Below are positions 34,364-45,085 of a stretch of DNA of 64,000 nt, piece after piece. The translations under genes were made by a program, and so were the position numbers. Source of the stretch: Coenobita brevimanus (Eukaryota; Arthropoda; Malacostraca; Decapoda; Coenobitidae). The stretch covers positions 9,686,832 to 9,750,831 of the forward strand of contig CM064681.1 of NCBI GenBank assembly GCA_032717465.1, in the 5' to 3' direction. The notes beneath the pieces were generated by a model. It saw nothing but the letters and a program-made list of their open reading frames with translations, ran no database searches and was not told the origin of the DNA. Positions within the stretch are counted from its first letter, which is position 1; each line of letters opens with the position of its first letter.

Positions 34364-34755
34364 TCTGTCTATCTATCTATTGCCAGACGCCTTCATCCCG
34401 TACGGGGTGACCACAAACAAATCGCCTCCATGTCGCCCTGCCCCCCCCCCCCATTTCACTGCCCTGCTCCCAGCTCACCCCCTCCTTTCTCATATACCTC
34501 TCCACTCCATCCCTCCTTGGCCTCCCCCTCCCTATCTCCCCCCCACCACCTCACTCTCAAACACTCTCCTCGTCAGTCTCTCGCTCTCCATCCACTCTAC
34601 ATAGCCAAACCACCTCAGGGTGTTTCTCCTAACGCTTCCTATCACATCCACAGCCTCACCACAACGATCCTTCACTTCCACATTTGTCAGTCTGTCTCTG
34701 CATGTGACTCCACATGCTCCTCTCAAATAACTCATTTCCACTGCACTCACTTAAC
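34364..34755 (-). pseudogene. LINE ORF2 C-terminal end with GATA tail, frameshifted
   Basis: On the minus strand the frame from 34750 gives EMSYLRGACGVTCRDRLTN, then NTLRWFGYVEWM, then ESERLTRRV, ending at a stop at 34532. In a shifted frame it resumes as GRGRPRRDGVERYMRKEG, then SWEQG, and in a third frame DMEAICLWSPRTG followed by a stop. This order (GVTRxDRxxN, LRWFGHVERM, GRPRxxW) is typical of the C-terminus of non-LTR ORF2 proteins, as I recall them. The two frame changes fall at G7 and G12 runs. After the stop come GGCGTCTGGCAATAGATAG and a GATA tail. Truncated copies of the same 3' end lie at 6.7, 11.0 and 17.1 kb. Confidence 0.8.
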
Positions 34756-35990
34756 CACCCCTATCTTCTCTCATTCTTGTCTCATTCTTAGCCTACCTTC
34801 TAGTATATTTTTCCATGTCACTTTCTTTTCATTTTTTTTCTTTAATCTGTTTACATTCCTGGTATCTTCCCTCTTTACCACATCCCCTCACTCCACATTT
34901 CTTCGCTGTTATCACTTTCATGACAGAGTTACATACAATTTCATCATCCTTATTCAATGTCACTTTCTTGTTAATATACACCAAGTTCCCTTGTATTAAA
35001 AGAACTCACATTCTCCTATAGTCATTTTCATTACCATGTCTCATTATTATACATAACTCATTCCTTTCCCCTTCTTGATTACTTATTTTTCTTTGTCAAC
35101 GCTTCATCTGTCTCCTATTCTTATCACACTCCCTACACTTCTTCATTCTCAACCACAGCACTCAGAATTGTAGTGATCGTTTCTCACCCATCCTCATTTT
35201 TCTCTTCCTTCTTTACTCTTCGCTTTCGATGTAGCTCTCTTGTCATTTTTCACTCACTTTTACTTTCTCATTTCACTTCGTTAATTCTTCTTTCAGTCAC
35301 TGCTGTTTTTCTCCTTTCAATCCGACTCACGTTAAACAGCTTTCCGCCTCTCCTCGTCTCTGATCGCTCCCTTGTGTCCTTCGTAACCTAACATTTCGCT
35401 ACTTTTTTCTTTACCTGTCTTAGTATGCCTTGCTTAACCTGTCGCTACCTCTCTTCATCATTCTCATTTTGCCTCTCTTCTACTCCCAACCGTATCCCAT
35501 CATTCTCTTGCCTCGCCTCAGCTTTCACCACTCACTCTGCCTCGTCTGTTCTCATTCTCTCTACCTTTTCCTCATGTTATCTTCATTTCATTCCATGTCT
35601 TTTTCTTACTTCACCTCTCGAAGTTTAATTATCTCTCTTCCACTGCCTTCATTTTGCCTCCTTTCTACATCCTGTCTCACGTTACTTCACCTCTGCTCTC
35701 AAAGCATTCCTACTCTTTTCCTCCTCCATCCCCATCAGCTACCTGCCTCACCTTACTTCGCTCTGCCTCCTCTTCCTTCTTTCTCTTCCACTTTCTCATC
35801 AAATTTCTTACCTCGCATCCTTTCCTTCTCTTTCTCCCTCTCCTTCCACTTTCTCCCATCATACCTCCAGCTTTCCTCCCTCTCTTTACCTCACCTACCT
35901 TCTTTCTCTCTTTCTTTCCCTCCCCCCACCACATATCTTACGTCTCTCTCCTGCTCCTGCCTCACCTGTCCTCAGCCACGCTTCCCTTCA
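34756..35990. repeat. Pyrimidine-rich domain with CATTCTC-type words
   Basis: T/C-rich plus strand with loosely repeating TCTCATTCTTGCCTC and TTCACCTCTCTCC words. Open frames up to 189 codons are low-complexity. Confidence 0.6.
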
Positions 35991-36139
35991 ATTTCCTAGG
36001 CACACACCACGACCTCGCAGCGTAAGAATGACCCAGTGATTCGACAGGTTTTCCACAAAGAGGCGTGTGTGTTCGTGGAAGCGAGAGCCGAAAGAAAAGG
36101 GAGACAATTGAGCAAGGTAAACAATCGGGGAGACACACA
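35991..36139. other. Mixed-composition DNA
   Basis: Non-repetitive; no supported feature. Confidence 0.3.
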
Positions 36140-36800
36140 CACGCCACAAAGCCTCGCTACCACACGTGATTCTGGTGTAAAGGGGGTGAGGGGCTGGAAT
36201 TAGATGTAGGGAGGGGCGTGGGGAAGAGGTTACGTGAAGGATAGGCCAGGCAAAAGGGATAGATGAATGTAGAGAGAGAAATAAGGAAACAGATGACACA
36301 GAAAAAGAAAAGGGCAGGTAAAGGTGGCAGGACACCCCTCCCCCTGCAAAGCCTCGCAACCTTACGTGATTCTGGTGTTAAGAGGGGAGGGGGATTAGAT
36401 GTAGGGAAGGGAAGGGGGAGGGTTAGGTGAAGGATTTGACGCATGGACAAGGGATAGACTGACTGTAGGAAAGGAAAGAGAAAAAAAGGGAGATATGAGA
36501 TAGAAAGGAAACTGGCTGTAGGGAGGGGAAGGAGGAAGATGATACGTGAAGGACATGGCGCACGAACAAGGGATAGACTGAACGCACAGAAAGAAAAGGA
36601 GATATGAGACTGATTCAGAAAAAAGAGAGGTCAAGAACGTAGGACAACCACCGCCCAATATGCCTTCCCTACCATACATGCTTCAGGTGTAAAGCAGGTG
36701 GGAACAGGAGGATTAGATGAAGGGAGGGGAAGGAGGAAAGGAGTCGTGAAAGATTTGGCATGTACAAGGAACAGAGTGACTAAAGAGAAAGTAAGATAAG
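36140..36800. repeat. Tandem array of ~205-bp units
   Basis: Units start near 36143 (AAGCCTCGCTACCACACGTG), 36349 (AAGCCTCGCAACCTTACGTG) and 36659 (ATGCCTTCCCTACCATACAT), each followed by ATTCTGGTGTAAAG or TTCAGGTGTAAAG, a GGATTAGATGTAGGGA block, a GTGAAGGA block and an ACAAGGGATAGACTGA block. A further partial unit lacking the first part begins near 36512. Confidence 0.65.
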
Positions 36801-36944
36801 TGAGGCTGATTGAACTGGTAAAGGAAAACACAATCAGTCGTACAAATGTATTAGAATTATTTTACTGTACAAAGGTACGTTTATTACAAATGTTCCAAGC
36901 ACAAAACTGAACGCATAGAGGCATAGAGATGTGCTTTGTCTATG

Positions 36945-36948
<4 letters not shown>
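36801..36948. other. AT-rich DNA
   Basis: No supported feature. Confidence 0.4.

Positions 36949-36990
<42 letters not shown>
36949..36990. repeat. (CA)n microsatellite
   Basis: Perfect CA array, about 21 copies. Confidence 0.98.
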
Positions 36991-36993
<3 letters not shown>

Positions 36994-37024
36994 CACAGGA
37001 CGGGAGAGAAATGGTCTAATCTCT

Positions 37025-37336
37025 AGGGAGGGAGGTTCTGCGGAGTAGGCTGGTGACGGAGGGAGGGAGATGGAGAGAGAGGAGGGGAAAGGGAGGAAGA
37101 GAAAGAGACACAGAAGGAAAAGGAGGGGGAAAGGGGGGAGGGGAGGAAAGAGGGAGGCAGGGAGAGAGAGAGTTGGTGGGGAGAGGAAGAGGAAGGGTGG
37201 GAGGGAGGAAAGGATAGAGGGGAATGGAGCAGGAAGTGAGGGACGGAACTAGGGGGTATGAGAAAGAGGGAAAGAAGTGAGAAAGTAAGAAAGAATAGAA
37301 GGGAGGGAGAGAGGGAGAAAAATGAAGACAGGTTGA

Positions 37337-37387
<51 letters not shown>
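37025..37387. repeat. Polypurine tract ending in (GA)n
   Basis: GGAGGGAGA and GAAAGAGGG words, then a GA array at 37341-37387. Confidence 0.9.
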
Positions 37388-37390
<3 letters not shown>

Positions 37391-37825
37391 TAGGTCTGGG
37401 AAGGAAGGAAATATAGATGAAAATTATTATCCAATGAGAAGAATAAAAGAAGATAAAACATGGAAACTGGAAGAGAAGATTAGAATTAAGAGACAATAAT
37501 TAGGGAACAAATGAATGACAGGAATAAAGGTGAATTATGAGGTAAGCAAAGGTACGTAGTGAACTGAACTGGAAAGAAGCTAATGGGTTTTTAACAATAT
37601 TGGCCATTATAATATCAATAAATTAGTATAAATATATAACATTAGCTGCAGTAAGTTAATGAGATCGTGTAAAATACTGGCTAAAGTAAAATAAATAAAC
37701 AGGGTCAATTATCAATGATTACATATTATAAAGATCATCATTATAAATCTGATTTTCACCATTAAACTGGGTCGGTAAAAACAACAGGAACAACAACAAC
37801 CACAATGACAACAAAAGCACTACCG
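37388..37825. other. AT-rich DNA
   Basis: No supported feature. Confidence 0.4.
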
Positions 37826-37857
37826 TCACCACCACCACCACCACCACCACCACCACC

Positions 37858-37907
<50 letters not shown>
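37826..37907. repeat. (ACC)n(AAT)n compound microsatellite
   Basis: ACC repeats at 37826-37858 switch directly to AAT repeats to 37907. Confidence 0.98.
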
Positions 37908-37908
<1 letters not shown>

Positions 37909-38224
37909 GGCAGCATCGTAATCATTCACCAGAATAAGCATGATGATTAAGGATGAAGGGCAGGAAGAGATACAATGAAAGAACAAACGGAGGTGATGTA
38001 AGAAAGAAAGAAGAGAAGCAGACAGATGGAAGGAAATGAAGTAAAACAGGAAATGAAAGAAAGTCAGAGTATAAGGAAGCGCATAAGGAGGAAGATGAAA
38101 AGGGAGGCAGGAAAAAGGTGATATAATTACACCCCCACAGGGATAAGCATATTAACTATTTTGCTCTTGCTACTTTAAGAAAAATTTTTTCAGATTACTA
38201 GTGGCCTCACGTTCTATAGATTTT

Positions 38225-38590
38225 AAGGAATAGTCTCTACACAGGTAGGAATAGGAAGAGAAACGGTGTGGGGGATACTGAGAAGAATAGTTGGGTATAG
38301 GACTGGTGAGGAAACGATTTGTCATAAGTGAAATTCCAGGTTCTATACTGGCCTGTAGCTGAGAAAAACCGTAAACCATCAAGGACAAGACAGAGAGAAA
38401 AAAGGCCATTATAGGACGATGGGGAATGGAAACACGAGAGACACTGGAAAAGACGAAAAGTGGAGCAGAGAACTCGAGGAGAAACAGGAAAGAGTACCAA
38501 TCCCGAAATTCCATCTGTGTAAATGGGTCCATAGCAGAGAAAAACTGCAAACCCACAGAGAAACGACAGAGAGATAGAGACAAACAGCGC
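38225..38590. repeat. Two tandem units of ~175 bp
   Basis: GAAATTCCAGGTTCTATACTGG, then CTGAGAAAAACCGTAAACC, then ACAGAGAGA (38330-38406) is repeated as GAAATTCCATCTGTGTAAATGG, then CAGAGAAAAACTGCAAACCC, then ACAGAGAGA (38504-38580). Confidence 0.6.
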
Positions 38591-38591
38591 C

Positions 38592-38650
38592 CGAGAACGC
38601 TGGCCACACTTCGCTTTACGAGAGCCGCGGTTCAAATCGTAGAAAAGAAA
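38592..38650 (+). mobile_element. tRNA 3'-half-like fragment
   Basis: TTCGCTTTACGAGAGCCG followed by CGGTTCAAATCG looks like an anticodon arm, variable loop and B box of a tRNA-derived SINE. The 5' half is not recognisable. Confidence 0.35.
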
Positions 38651-38869
38651 AAGTAGACGGGGAGAGCGGAAAAATGGGAGGGTAAAAATTCTAATGTTAG
38701 GATCTTTAGTCTTATAACAGGAAACAAAAATATTATTAATGAACAATGATAACTTTTGGTATTGGCAAAATTAGATCAAGAAGAGTTATGGAAAAAACAG
38801 GAAAACTAAGTCTGACAGAAGCCTACAGAAAAAGAAAGTAAAGACGTATTGAATGACGAAATAATAAAA

Positions 38870-38874
38870 TACAA

Positions 38875-38910
<36 letters not shown>

Positions 38911-38983
38911 TATGCACACAAGGAAAAAATACATTCTTAGATTAACACACCACTGACATAAAAGTTCTGCATAAAAACTGTCC

Positions 38984-39045
<62 letters not shown>
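38870..39045. repeat. (CA)n and (GA)n arrays
   Basis: CA array at about 38877-38908 and GA array at 38989-39045. Confidence 0.98.
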
Positions 39046-39049
<4 letters not shown>

Positions 39050-39235
39050 AAGAATAAAGATATCTCCCACTACTTCACCCACAGAGGCCTTCCTGTAGTC
39101 ATCGAGATCAGAGGCTCACGCTCGATAAGGCGAGGAAGAAGGTCATTTCCCCCCCACACACCCCCACCATCACCACCACATGGGGTCATATGCATATTGG
39201 GGTGGCCGCTCGCTTGTTGGAGAGGGGCGGCCGAG
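39046..39235. other. Mixed-composition island
   Basis: Balanced, non-repetitive DNA with GGGGTCATATGCATATTGG. Candidate unique element only. Confidence 0.25.
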
Positions 39236-39845
39236 AGGGATGAAAAGGGAGAGGGAAGAGAAAGAGGGGAAGGAGAGATGGAGAGGCGGTGAAGGGTTGG
39301 GGAAGGAGGGAAGGAGAGGAAGTGAGGGGTTGGGGAGGATAGAGGGAGAGGGAGTGAGGGATTGGGGAGGATAGAGGGAGAGGGAGTGAGGGGCTGGGAG
39401 ACGGGAGATGAGAGAGGGATATTGATGGGGAGGTGAGGAGGAAAGAGTGAGTGAGAGCTGAGAGGAAGGAGTGAGTGAGGATGTGAGGGAATGGGTAAGA
39501 CCGGTGAGGGAAGAGAAGGGGAAATGGTAGGAGAATGGATAGAGAGATATGGGAAAAGTGAGGGAGGGAGTGTGTGAGAAGGGGAGAAGTGAGGGAAGGG
39601 TGACATAGGGAGGGGGAGAATGGGGGGGCTAGAGAATGTAGCGCAGGAGAAGAGGGAACTAGAAGAGATGTAGGGAGAAAGGGTAAGACAATGCGAAATA
39701 GGGAGGGAGAGAGAAGATGGGATTGAGATGAAGATGAGAGGAAAGCTGAAAGGAATGAACGTGAAGGAGGGAGACAGGAGAGGTGAAGGAAGGGGAGAAA
39801 GGAGGGTGGAAATGTAAATAAGAGACGTAAAATACGTAAGGAAAG
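39236..39845. repeat. Polypurine tract with GGGGAGGATAGAGGGA repeats
   Basis: Near 39300-39400 a unit of roughly 30 bp (GAGTGAGGGGTTGGGGAGGA then TAGAGGGAGAGG) occurs three times. The minus strand has a 304-codon low-complexity open frame that I do not call. Confidence 0.8.
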
Positions 39846-40440
39846 GAAAAGGTAAGGATTTTATTGATATTTGTATCGATATTGTCAGCCCAGGCTCACT
39901 ATGACGTGAACCTGAACTGCATGGTGAAGTAGCGGGAGAGAGGGATTTGAGAGACGTTTGTATAACCAGGCAGCGGAATTTCATGGCTTCATCGGTGCCA
40001 CCACTTGAAGGCGTTCCTCTGTAGTACCAAGTAAAGATAGAATGGAGAGAAAAACAGAGATGGAAAACCGAAAACGGGGAGATGAAGAGGGATATTGAAT
40101 GAAAACTAAGTTAAATGTATTTATTGAAAGAGAAGGAAAGGTAAGCTGGGTCGAGATATAAAATATAAAGGGGAAAAATCATGGGAGACACAAGAGGAAG
40201 AAAGGATGGGAGGTTAAGCGGTTGTGTGAGCAGTGACGTGGCCAGGTCTTCACGAATGGGAGGAGGGGGACAAGGTGCAGCCAAGTCTTGCCTGTTGGGG
40301 TGGGGGCATCGCCACAGAGTGCACGCATCAAATAAACCAAAAAAAAAAAAATCAAGAGAGAGCGACGAGAATGGGAAGGAGCGATAGGAGACAAATATTT
40401 GAGAGATGAACCGGTGAAAAGTGAGAGAGGAGAAAATGAC
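39846..40440. other. Mixed DNA with A-run
   Basis: No supported gene. CATCAAATAAACC followed by an A13 run near 40328-40350 looks like a retroposed poly(A) end, but I cannot identify a source sequence upstream. Confidence 0.3.
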
Positions 40441-41390
40441 TTAATGAAAGTAATGGAGACGGAAAAAGCAAGGAGAGATTATGTAGGGAAAGAAATTATG
40501 GAGGCTAGCATGAAAGAAGAGAGTAAGAGTAACAGTTGAATAGAAAGACTGATAAAAATAAGGATGACAATGAAGAGGAATTTCGGGTGATACAAAAAGA
40601 GAAGTAAGAGAAGAGGAAGAGAAAGTAAGGAGGGCATAAAATGGAAGAGGAAAAGGAAAGGATAGGGATGAAGAAAGGCAATGGAAGATGAAAAAGGGAA
40701 AGGCATGATAAAAGGTAAAAGGAAATGAAAACGAAGAGGAAGGAAAGAGGAAAGGAAAGAGCAAGCTATGAGGAAGGGAAAAAAAGAAGGAAAGGGAAGA
40801 AGAGTGGAAAGGGAAGAAGAGGGGAAAGGGAAGAGGACTGGAAAAGGAAGAAGAATGGAAGGTAAAGAGAAAGGATAAGACACGAGGAAAGGAAATGGAA
40901 GAAGAAGGGAAAGAGAGGAGGAAGGGAAAGGAAAGAGCAAGGAAAAGGGAAGACGAGTGGAAAGGGAATTGGAGGAAAAATGGAAGAGAAAAAAAGGGGA
41001 AGACGAGAAAAATGGCAAGGGGAAGGGAAAAAAAAGTAGAAAGGAAGAGAAAATGAAATGAGAGCAGAATGAGCGTACAGGAGCAAAACAGAAGTGGAAA
41101 AATGAAGCAGGGGAAAAAAGGTAAAATGCAGGAGAATTAGTCAGGGAGAGAGGAATAAATTAAAAAGTTGTAGAAGGAAAAGGAAGTTGCACAGACCACA
41201 ATGATGTAATAATGACAGAGAAAAAATTAATATAGAACGAAGCAAAGACAAGAGAATCATGAGGGAAAATGATAAGCAGAAAACTAATTTGGAAGGCAAA
41301 GAGATAGTGGCAATGAAATGTGAGAGGAAACAGATGAGGGAGCGACAAAGTACAGATAAAATAGAAGAGGCAAAGGGAAGAGAAAGTCAG
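40441..41390. repeat. Polypurine tract, AAGGGAAGAAG words
   Basis: From about 40780 to 40990 a GGAAAGGGAAGAAGAGTGGA-type repeat recurs at roughly 20-bp intervals. Minus-strand open frames are low-complexity. Confidence 0.75.
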
Positions 41391-42127
41391 GAAGATAAGA
41401 GGATAGATTTACGTCTCTCAGCTACAGTAGGGTTATTACGGCCAATCGCCAATGTTTTGCCAAATCCCAAGCTTCCCCTTCAGTACAACACGCAACAACA
41501 AATTATTATGGTCAAGTCCCCAATTGTAATACTGGGCGAACACAGACATAGAAGAAACATACATTATCAAAGAATCTAACAAGTCTGAATATCAAAGTAT
41601 CAATATGAGACGAGGCAGAAACAGAAGCGTGAAGGGAAATGACAGGACAGAAGCTGGAGGAAATGAGAAGCAGAGAGTGCAATCATTATGACCTCGCATC
41701 TACAAAGCGTCAGGAATCCCAGCGTCGGAGTCCACCGACACATTTTCTCACGTATTATTTCGCTGTTTCTCTTGAATATTAATAAAGCTAGTGTTTGGAC
41801 ATGCAGTAGTCTTTGTTACTGAGAATTTAGTCCTTTGTTAATCCTCTCATGGTAGGGATAAGTAAGGTATTCTATTCCAACAAAGAGTTTGATGATTTTC
41901 TACACCTGCAAGTGAGTCTTAGGAGCTTGAGAGTATTAACACTAATACTATTAATCATAAGCCTTCTCATAGTCAGGAATATTCGAGTATTCTACTAAAG
42001 CTAACACCAGAAGAGAGCTAAGGTATTATATTTTAAAAAATTTCTTGGAATTATGTATGGCACTGTTTGTTCACACGCTATTTTCACGCATACAGGTATC
42101 GAATACTTTACATATCAGAAAGCAATC
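41391..42127. other. Single-copy-looking DNA
   Basis: Mixed composition with no recognised feature. Confidence 0.35.
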
Positions 42128-42345
42128 AGAGAGCGCATACCTCCGCAAATGCCACTGAAGGATCCGGATCCGGATCCGCCCCCAAATTTAATCAATTAAT
42201 TCTTGGCCCATGGCCCACCTTTCCACAAAAATATCATTGAAATTCATTTAAGAACATTTGGAGATATTGTGTGGACAAACTAACAAACAGACAAACACAC
42301 TGAATACATAACCTCCTCCAACTTCGCTGGCGGGGGTAATAAACC
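42128..42345 (-). mobile_element. Dispersed repeat with GGATCCGGATCC end, copy 2
   Basis: Read on the minus strand: CCAGCGAAGTTGGAGGAGGT, TTTGTCCACACAATATCTCC, GTGGGCCATGGGCCAAGAAT, GGGGGCGGATCC, GGATCCGGATCC, then a further TTCAGTGGCATTTGCGGAGG and TATGCGCTCTCTGA that copy 1 lacks. The longer end suggests copy 1 lost it at the LINE junction. Confidence 0.75.
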
Positions 42346-42424
42346 AGAATGAATACTGAAGGTAATAATAAATAAATAAATAAATGATAAGATTTTTTTT
42401 TTTAAATGGTTCATTCTGACTGAT

Positions 42425-42710
42425 CAGCTAGTCAGGTCAGGTGCGGGTAAGGGGATGGGTCTGTTATGATGTGGCAGGGGTAAACCAGTTCTGCTGTCGG
42501 GCCCTGCTGTGGATGTCACTGCTTGCATTGCGCAGTTGACCCTTGTGCGGTGTGATGCGGTGAGGATCTGTCCGTTCTCCCCTTTGGGGCTAAGATGCGA
42601 ATGAATGTGTTTGAATGGATGAGTAAATGGAGAGTGAGTCGTCCTGTCTCGGCTACCTCCCTTTCCTTGGGGGAAGCAGCCTAGGTATATAGATATAGAT
42701 AGATAGATTC
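42425..42710 (+). mobile_element. Possible non-LTR 3' end with GATA tail
   Basis: About 260 bp of balanced sequence ending GGGGGAAGCAGCCTAGGTAT then ATAGATATAGATAGATAGATT. The form (unique sequence plus short GATA tail) matches the other LINE tails here, but the sequence is unrelated to them. A 109-codon minus-strand open frame covers it with no known domain. Confidence 0.35.
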
Positions 42711-42990
42711 TGACTGAGACTTGAAGGTTGATAAACATCCTTCGTGAAATCATCCCCAGATTACCAGAATGTTAGAACCAATTTAGCAATTTTCTGCAAC
42801 ACTTTAGTTTTGCTGATTATATATCAAACCATTTTTTCACCGTAGATATTCTTCTTTCAGCCTCCCTACTTTCATTCTTCTCGTTTTGTAGCTTTTATTG
42901 TCACTCTACATTCTTCCAGTATTCATTCATTCCCAGTTCACTTAACACCTTTCATGCTGCTCAAGCTCACCCGATTTATTTATGTACTTG
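42711..42990. other. AT-rich DNA
   Basis: No supported feature. Confidence 0.4.
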
Positions 42991-42999
42991 TAATCAGCC

Positions 43000-43165
43000 A
43001 GGTGTTTCTCAGTTCGATTACATTATCAAATTTCTCATCTCTATCATTGTAGGTCTCGGGTTCGATTTCCAGGCAGTCCATAGAGATCTTTGGGCAGTTT
43101 CTTTACCCCAGTCTGTTCACACCTAGAAATGAAAATAAGGACCTGGATGTGTAAATGGACAATTT
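43000..43165 (+). mobile_element. tRNA-derived SINE, third type
   Basis: TCTCGGGTTCGATTTCCAGG (43054-43073) is an excellent B box (GGTTCGATTTCC at 43059-43070). About 45 bases upstream GTGTTTCTCAGTTCG is a plausible decayed A box. Downstream TCTGTTCACACCTAGAAATG then AAAATAAGGACCTGG resembles the conserved body reported for many invertebrate tRNA SINEs (TTCACC-AGCAGTGAATAGGTACCTGG-like), from memory. Confidence 0.6.
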
Positions 43166-43402
43166 TGTGTCACAGTCTTGAAGAAATATTTGTAGGGTTC
43201 TGTGCTTGTCACTTAAGCTCCCTCGTCCTTTCTCTATTATCAAGTTCTTTTCCTACTTAGTTTTTTTTTTCTTTCTCACAACGATATTTGCCAGACTGTT
43301 TACATAATACAGGTATTCTCTTGGCTCTTCACGTATCCCGTCATACCTCATCGTTCTGTATCATCTAGCAAACCATGGCGAGCTAATAAACTATGTGAGA
43401 GA

Positions 43403-44050
43403 GATCCCTAATCTATTTCAGTTCTTTCAGATGGCTGTGCAACTCGATCGACTTGACTATTAACCAAGACGATTCATTCTTACGTTATTACGAAGGCTCA
43501 TTGAATTTTATGCACCACGACTTCATATTCAAGTAGTGGGAATGGTGCAGTTTCGTCTGATAAAAAGAAGCTAGTTATAATACTGGGTATGTCTCTCATC
43601 TTCAGATAGTGTTCATATTAAGCTCCTTGCCAACCCCTCCTAAGTCTACCTGGTGAGGTAGACCTACACGCTTCACCTGCTCCATAGGGTAGTGCGGGGC
43701 AACGATATAGAGATGATTTTCACCCTTGTAACCCCGAAGGGAATCTCTCTGCTGAGTACAGCAGCCTGGATCTTGTAATTATAAAACAGTTGTAAATATG
43801 AAGCAATTAACAAGTAACATGCTAAACAAATAGATGAGAAACACATGCCATCACTGGTTTACTTCATTCTGACAAAGACCCCTCATTCCTTTCAGCTAAG
43901 TTGATGGCCAGGTGTAGTCTGACAGGAGGGTGGATCTGACTAGTGACTAAGGAGACTCATTCCTCCCTCATACTACAACTCATCGAATCTTACGGAACTA
44001 GGACTTAACATTGAAGCTGTTAGAGTGTTCCAGTTCCGTCAAATGAAAAC
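43403..44050. repeat. Pair of diverged ~170-bp direct repeats
   Basis: Segment 43403-43572 and segment 43878-44050 align in order: ATCTATTTCAGTTCTTTCAG / ATTCCTTTCAGCTAAG; GACTATTAACCAAGACGATTC / GACTAGTGACTAAGGAGACTC; ACGAAGGCTCATTGAATTTTATG / CAACTCATCGAATCTTACGG; GCAGTTTCGTCTGATAAAAAG / CCAGTTCCGTCAAATGAAAAC. Between them, about 43640-43770 is a mixed-composition segment. Confidence 0.5.
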
Positions 44051-44059
44051 AAAGGTACT

Positions 44060-44165
44060 ATCTAAACCCCACCAAGTCCAGGGGCCCCCATGTCCCCAGC
44101 TTCCGGAGGCACTATGGGGGGGCGTAGAGTGACCCCGGGACTGTGGCAACTCCGGAAGCTGGCTG
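44060..44165. other. GC-rich island with 13-bp hairpin of ETS-type cores
   Basis: CCAGCTTCCGGAG at 44096-44108 is the exact reverse complement of CTCCGGAAGCTGG at 44150-44162, with a 41-bp loop. Each arm contains CCGGAAG/CTTCCGG, an ETS-type core. The island differs sharply in composition from both sides. Confidence 0.6.
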
Positions 44166-44199
44166 GATGCACCACTACGAATTGGAGGAAAGGGCGGGG

Positions 44200-44215
44200 G
44201 AGAGGGGAGGGACAA

Positions 44216-44246
<31 letters not shown>

Positions 44247-44665
44247 ATGTGGGGAAGGGATAGGGAAAGAGAGATAGAGGGAAGAGACGGTCGGATAAAG
44301 AAGGAGAGAGAGTGGAGAGGAAAATGGAAAAGGAAGGGCGGAAATGAGGGAGAGTGGAACGGGAGAAATGAGAGAACTGAGCGAGAGGGAAAGGATGAGA
44401 AAGAGAGAAAGAGAATGAGAGAAAGGAGAAGAAAGGAGGGACAGACGAAAGAAGGAGGTTGAGAGTATGAAGAGGAAGAAAAGAATGCAGGAGGGAGAGT
44501 GTAAGAAAAGAAATGGAGAGGGAGAGAGATTCCAAAGGGACAATGAAGGGGATGGAAAGAGAGAAGGAAAAAGGAAAGAGAGAGAGGGGAGAGAAAGAGA
44601 CGGAGGAAGAGAGGAAAGGGACAGAGAGGAGGAGGGAGGGAGGGAGGGAAGATCTGACTTGCTGC
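44200..44665. repeat. Polypurine tract with (GA)n
   Basis: GA array at 44221-44246, then GAGAAAGAGAGAAAG words to 44655. No gene. Confidence 0.85.
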
Positions 44666-44692
44666 GTAGCTAGATGTGTGTCGCTTTCTAAT

Positions 44693-44772
44693 GTCTCTCT
44701 CTCTCTCTCTCTCTCTCTGATTGTCTGTCTGTCTGCCTGCCCGAATGACACTCTCTCTCTCTCTCTCTCTGG
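44693..44772. repeat. (CT)n arrays around CTGT repeats
   Basis: TC arrays at 44694-44718 and 44751-44771 enclose GTCTGTCTGTCTGCC. Confidence 0.95.
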
Positions 44773-45079
44773 CAGTCTGTGTCTGTCATTATAATTTTTT
44801 ACCCCACAATCATCACGCAATTTGTTAATCCATCTGAAACCTCACCTTTATATTCACTATCTGTGTGTACCTCTTCTCCTATCCTATTTCTCTTCCCTTG
44901 CATCTCACTCACTCACAGTTTTCTCTCACTAATGATACTAAAAGCGTAGCCATGATGATTAAATCCGTTTCTTTATATTTATCTATGTTAGTTAGCAATA
45001 TATCGCACGAATGTCTGGACTGGTGTGGATCGAAATTGGTAAGTACATTGTGTGTGGGTCTGGGGAGAAGTGTTTCGAT
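44773..45079. other. Mixed DNA
   Basis: No supported feature. Confidence 0.4.
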
Positions 45080-45085
45080 TCAAGT

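Noticed and set aside
39070..39984. 304-codon minus-strand open frame
   Set aside because: Complement of a polypurine tract with tandem GGGGAGGATAGAGGGA units; low-complexity translation.
40320..40350. AATAAA followed by an A-run as a processed pseudogene end
   Set aside because: The signal sits only two bases from the A-run, and nothing upstream resembles a known transcript.
42424..42753. 109-codon minus-strand open frame as a gene
   Set aside because: It spans a GATA tail and a repeat-like block and has no domain; better read as part of a retroposon 3' end.
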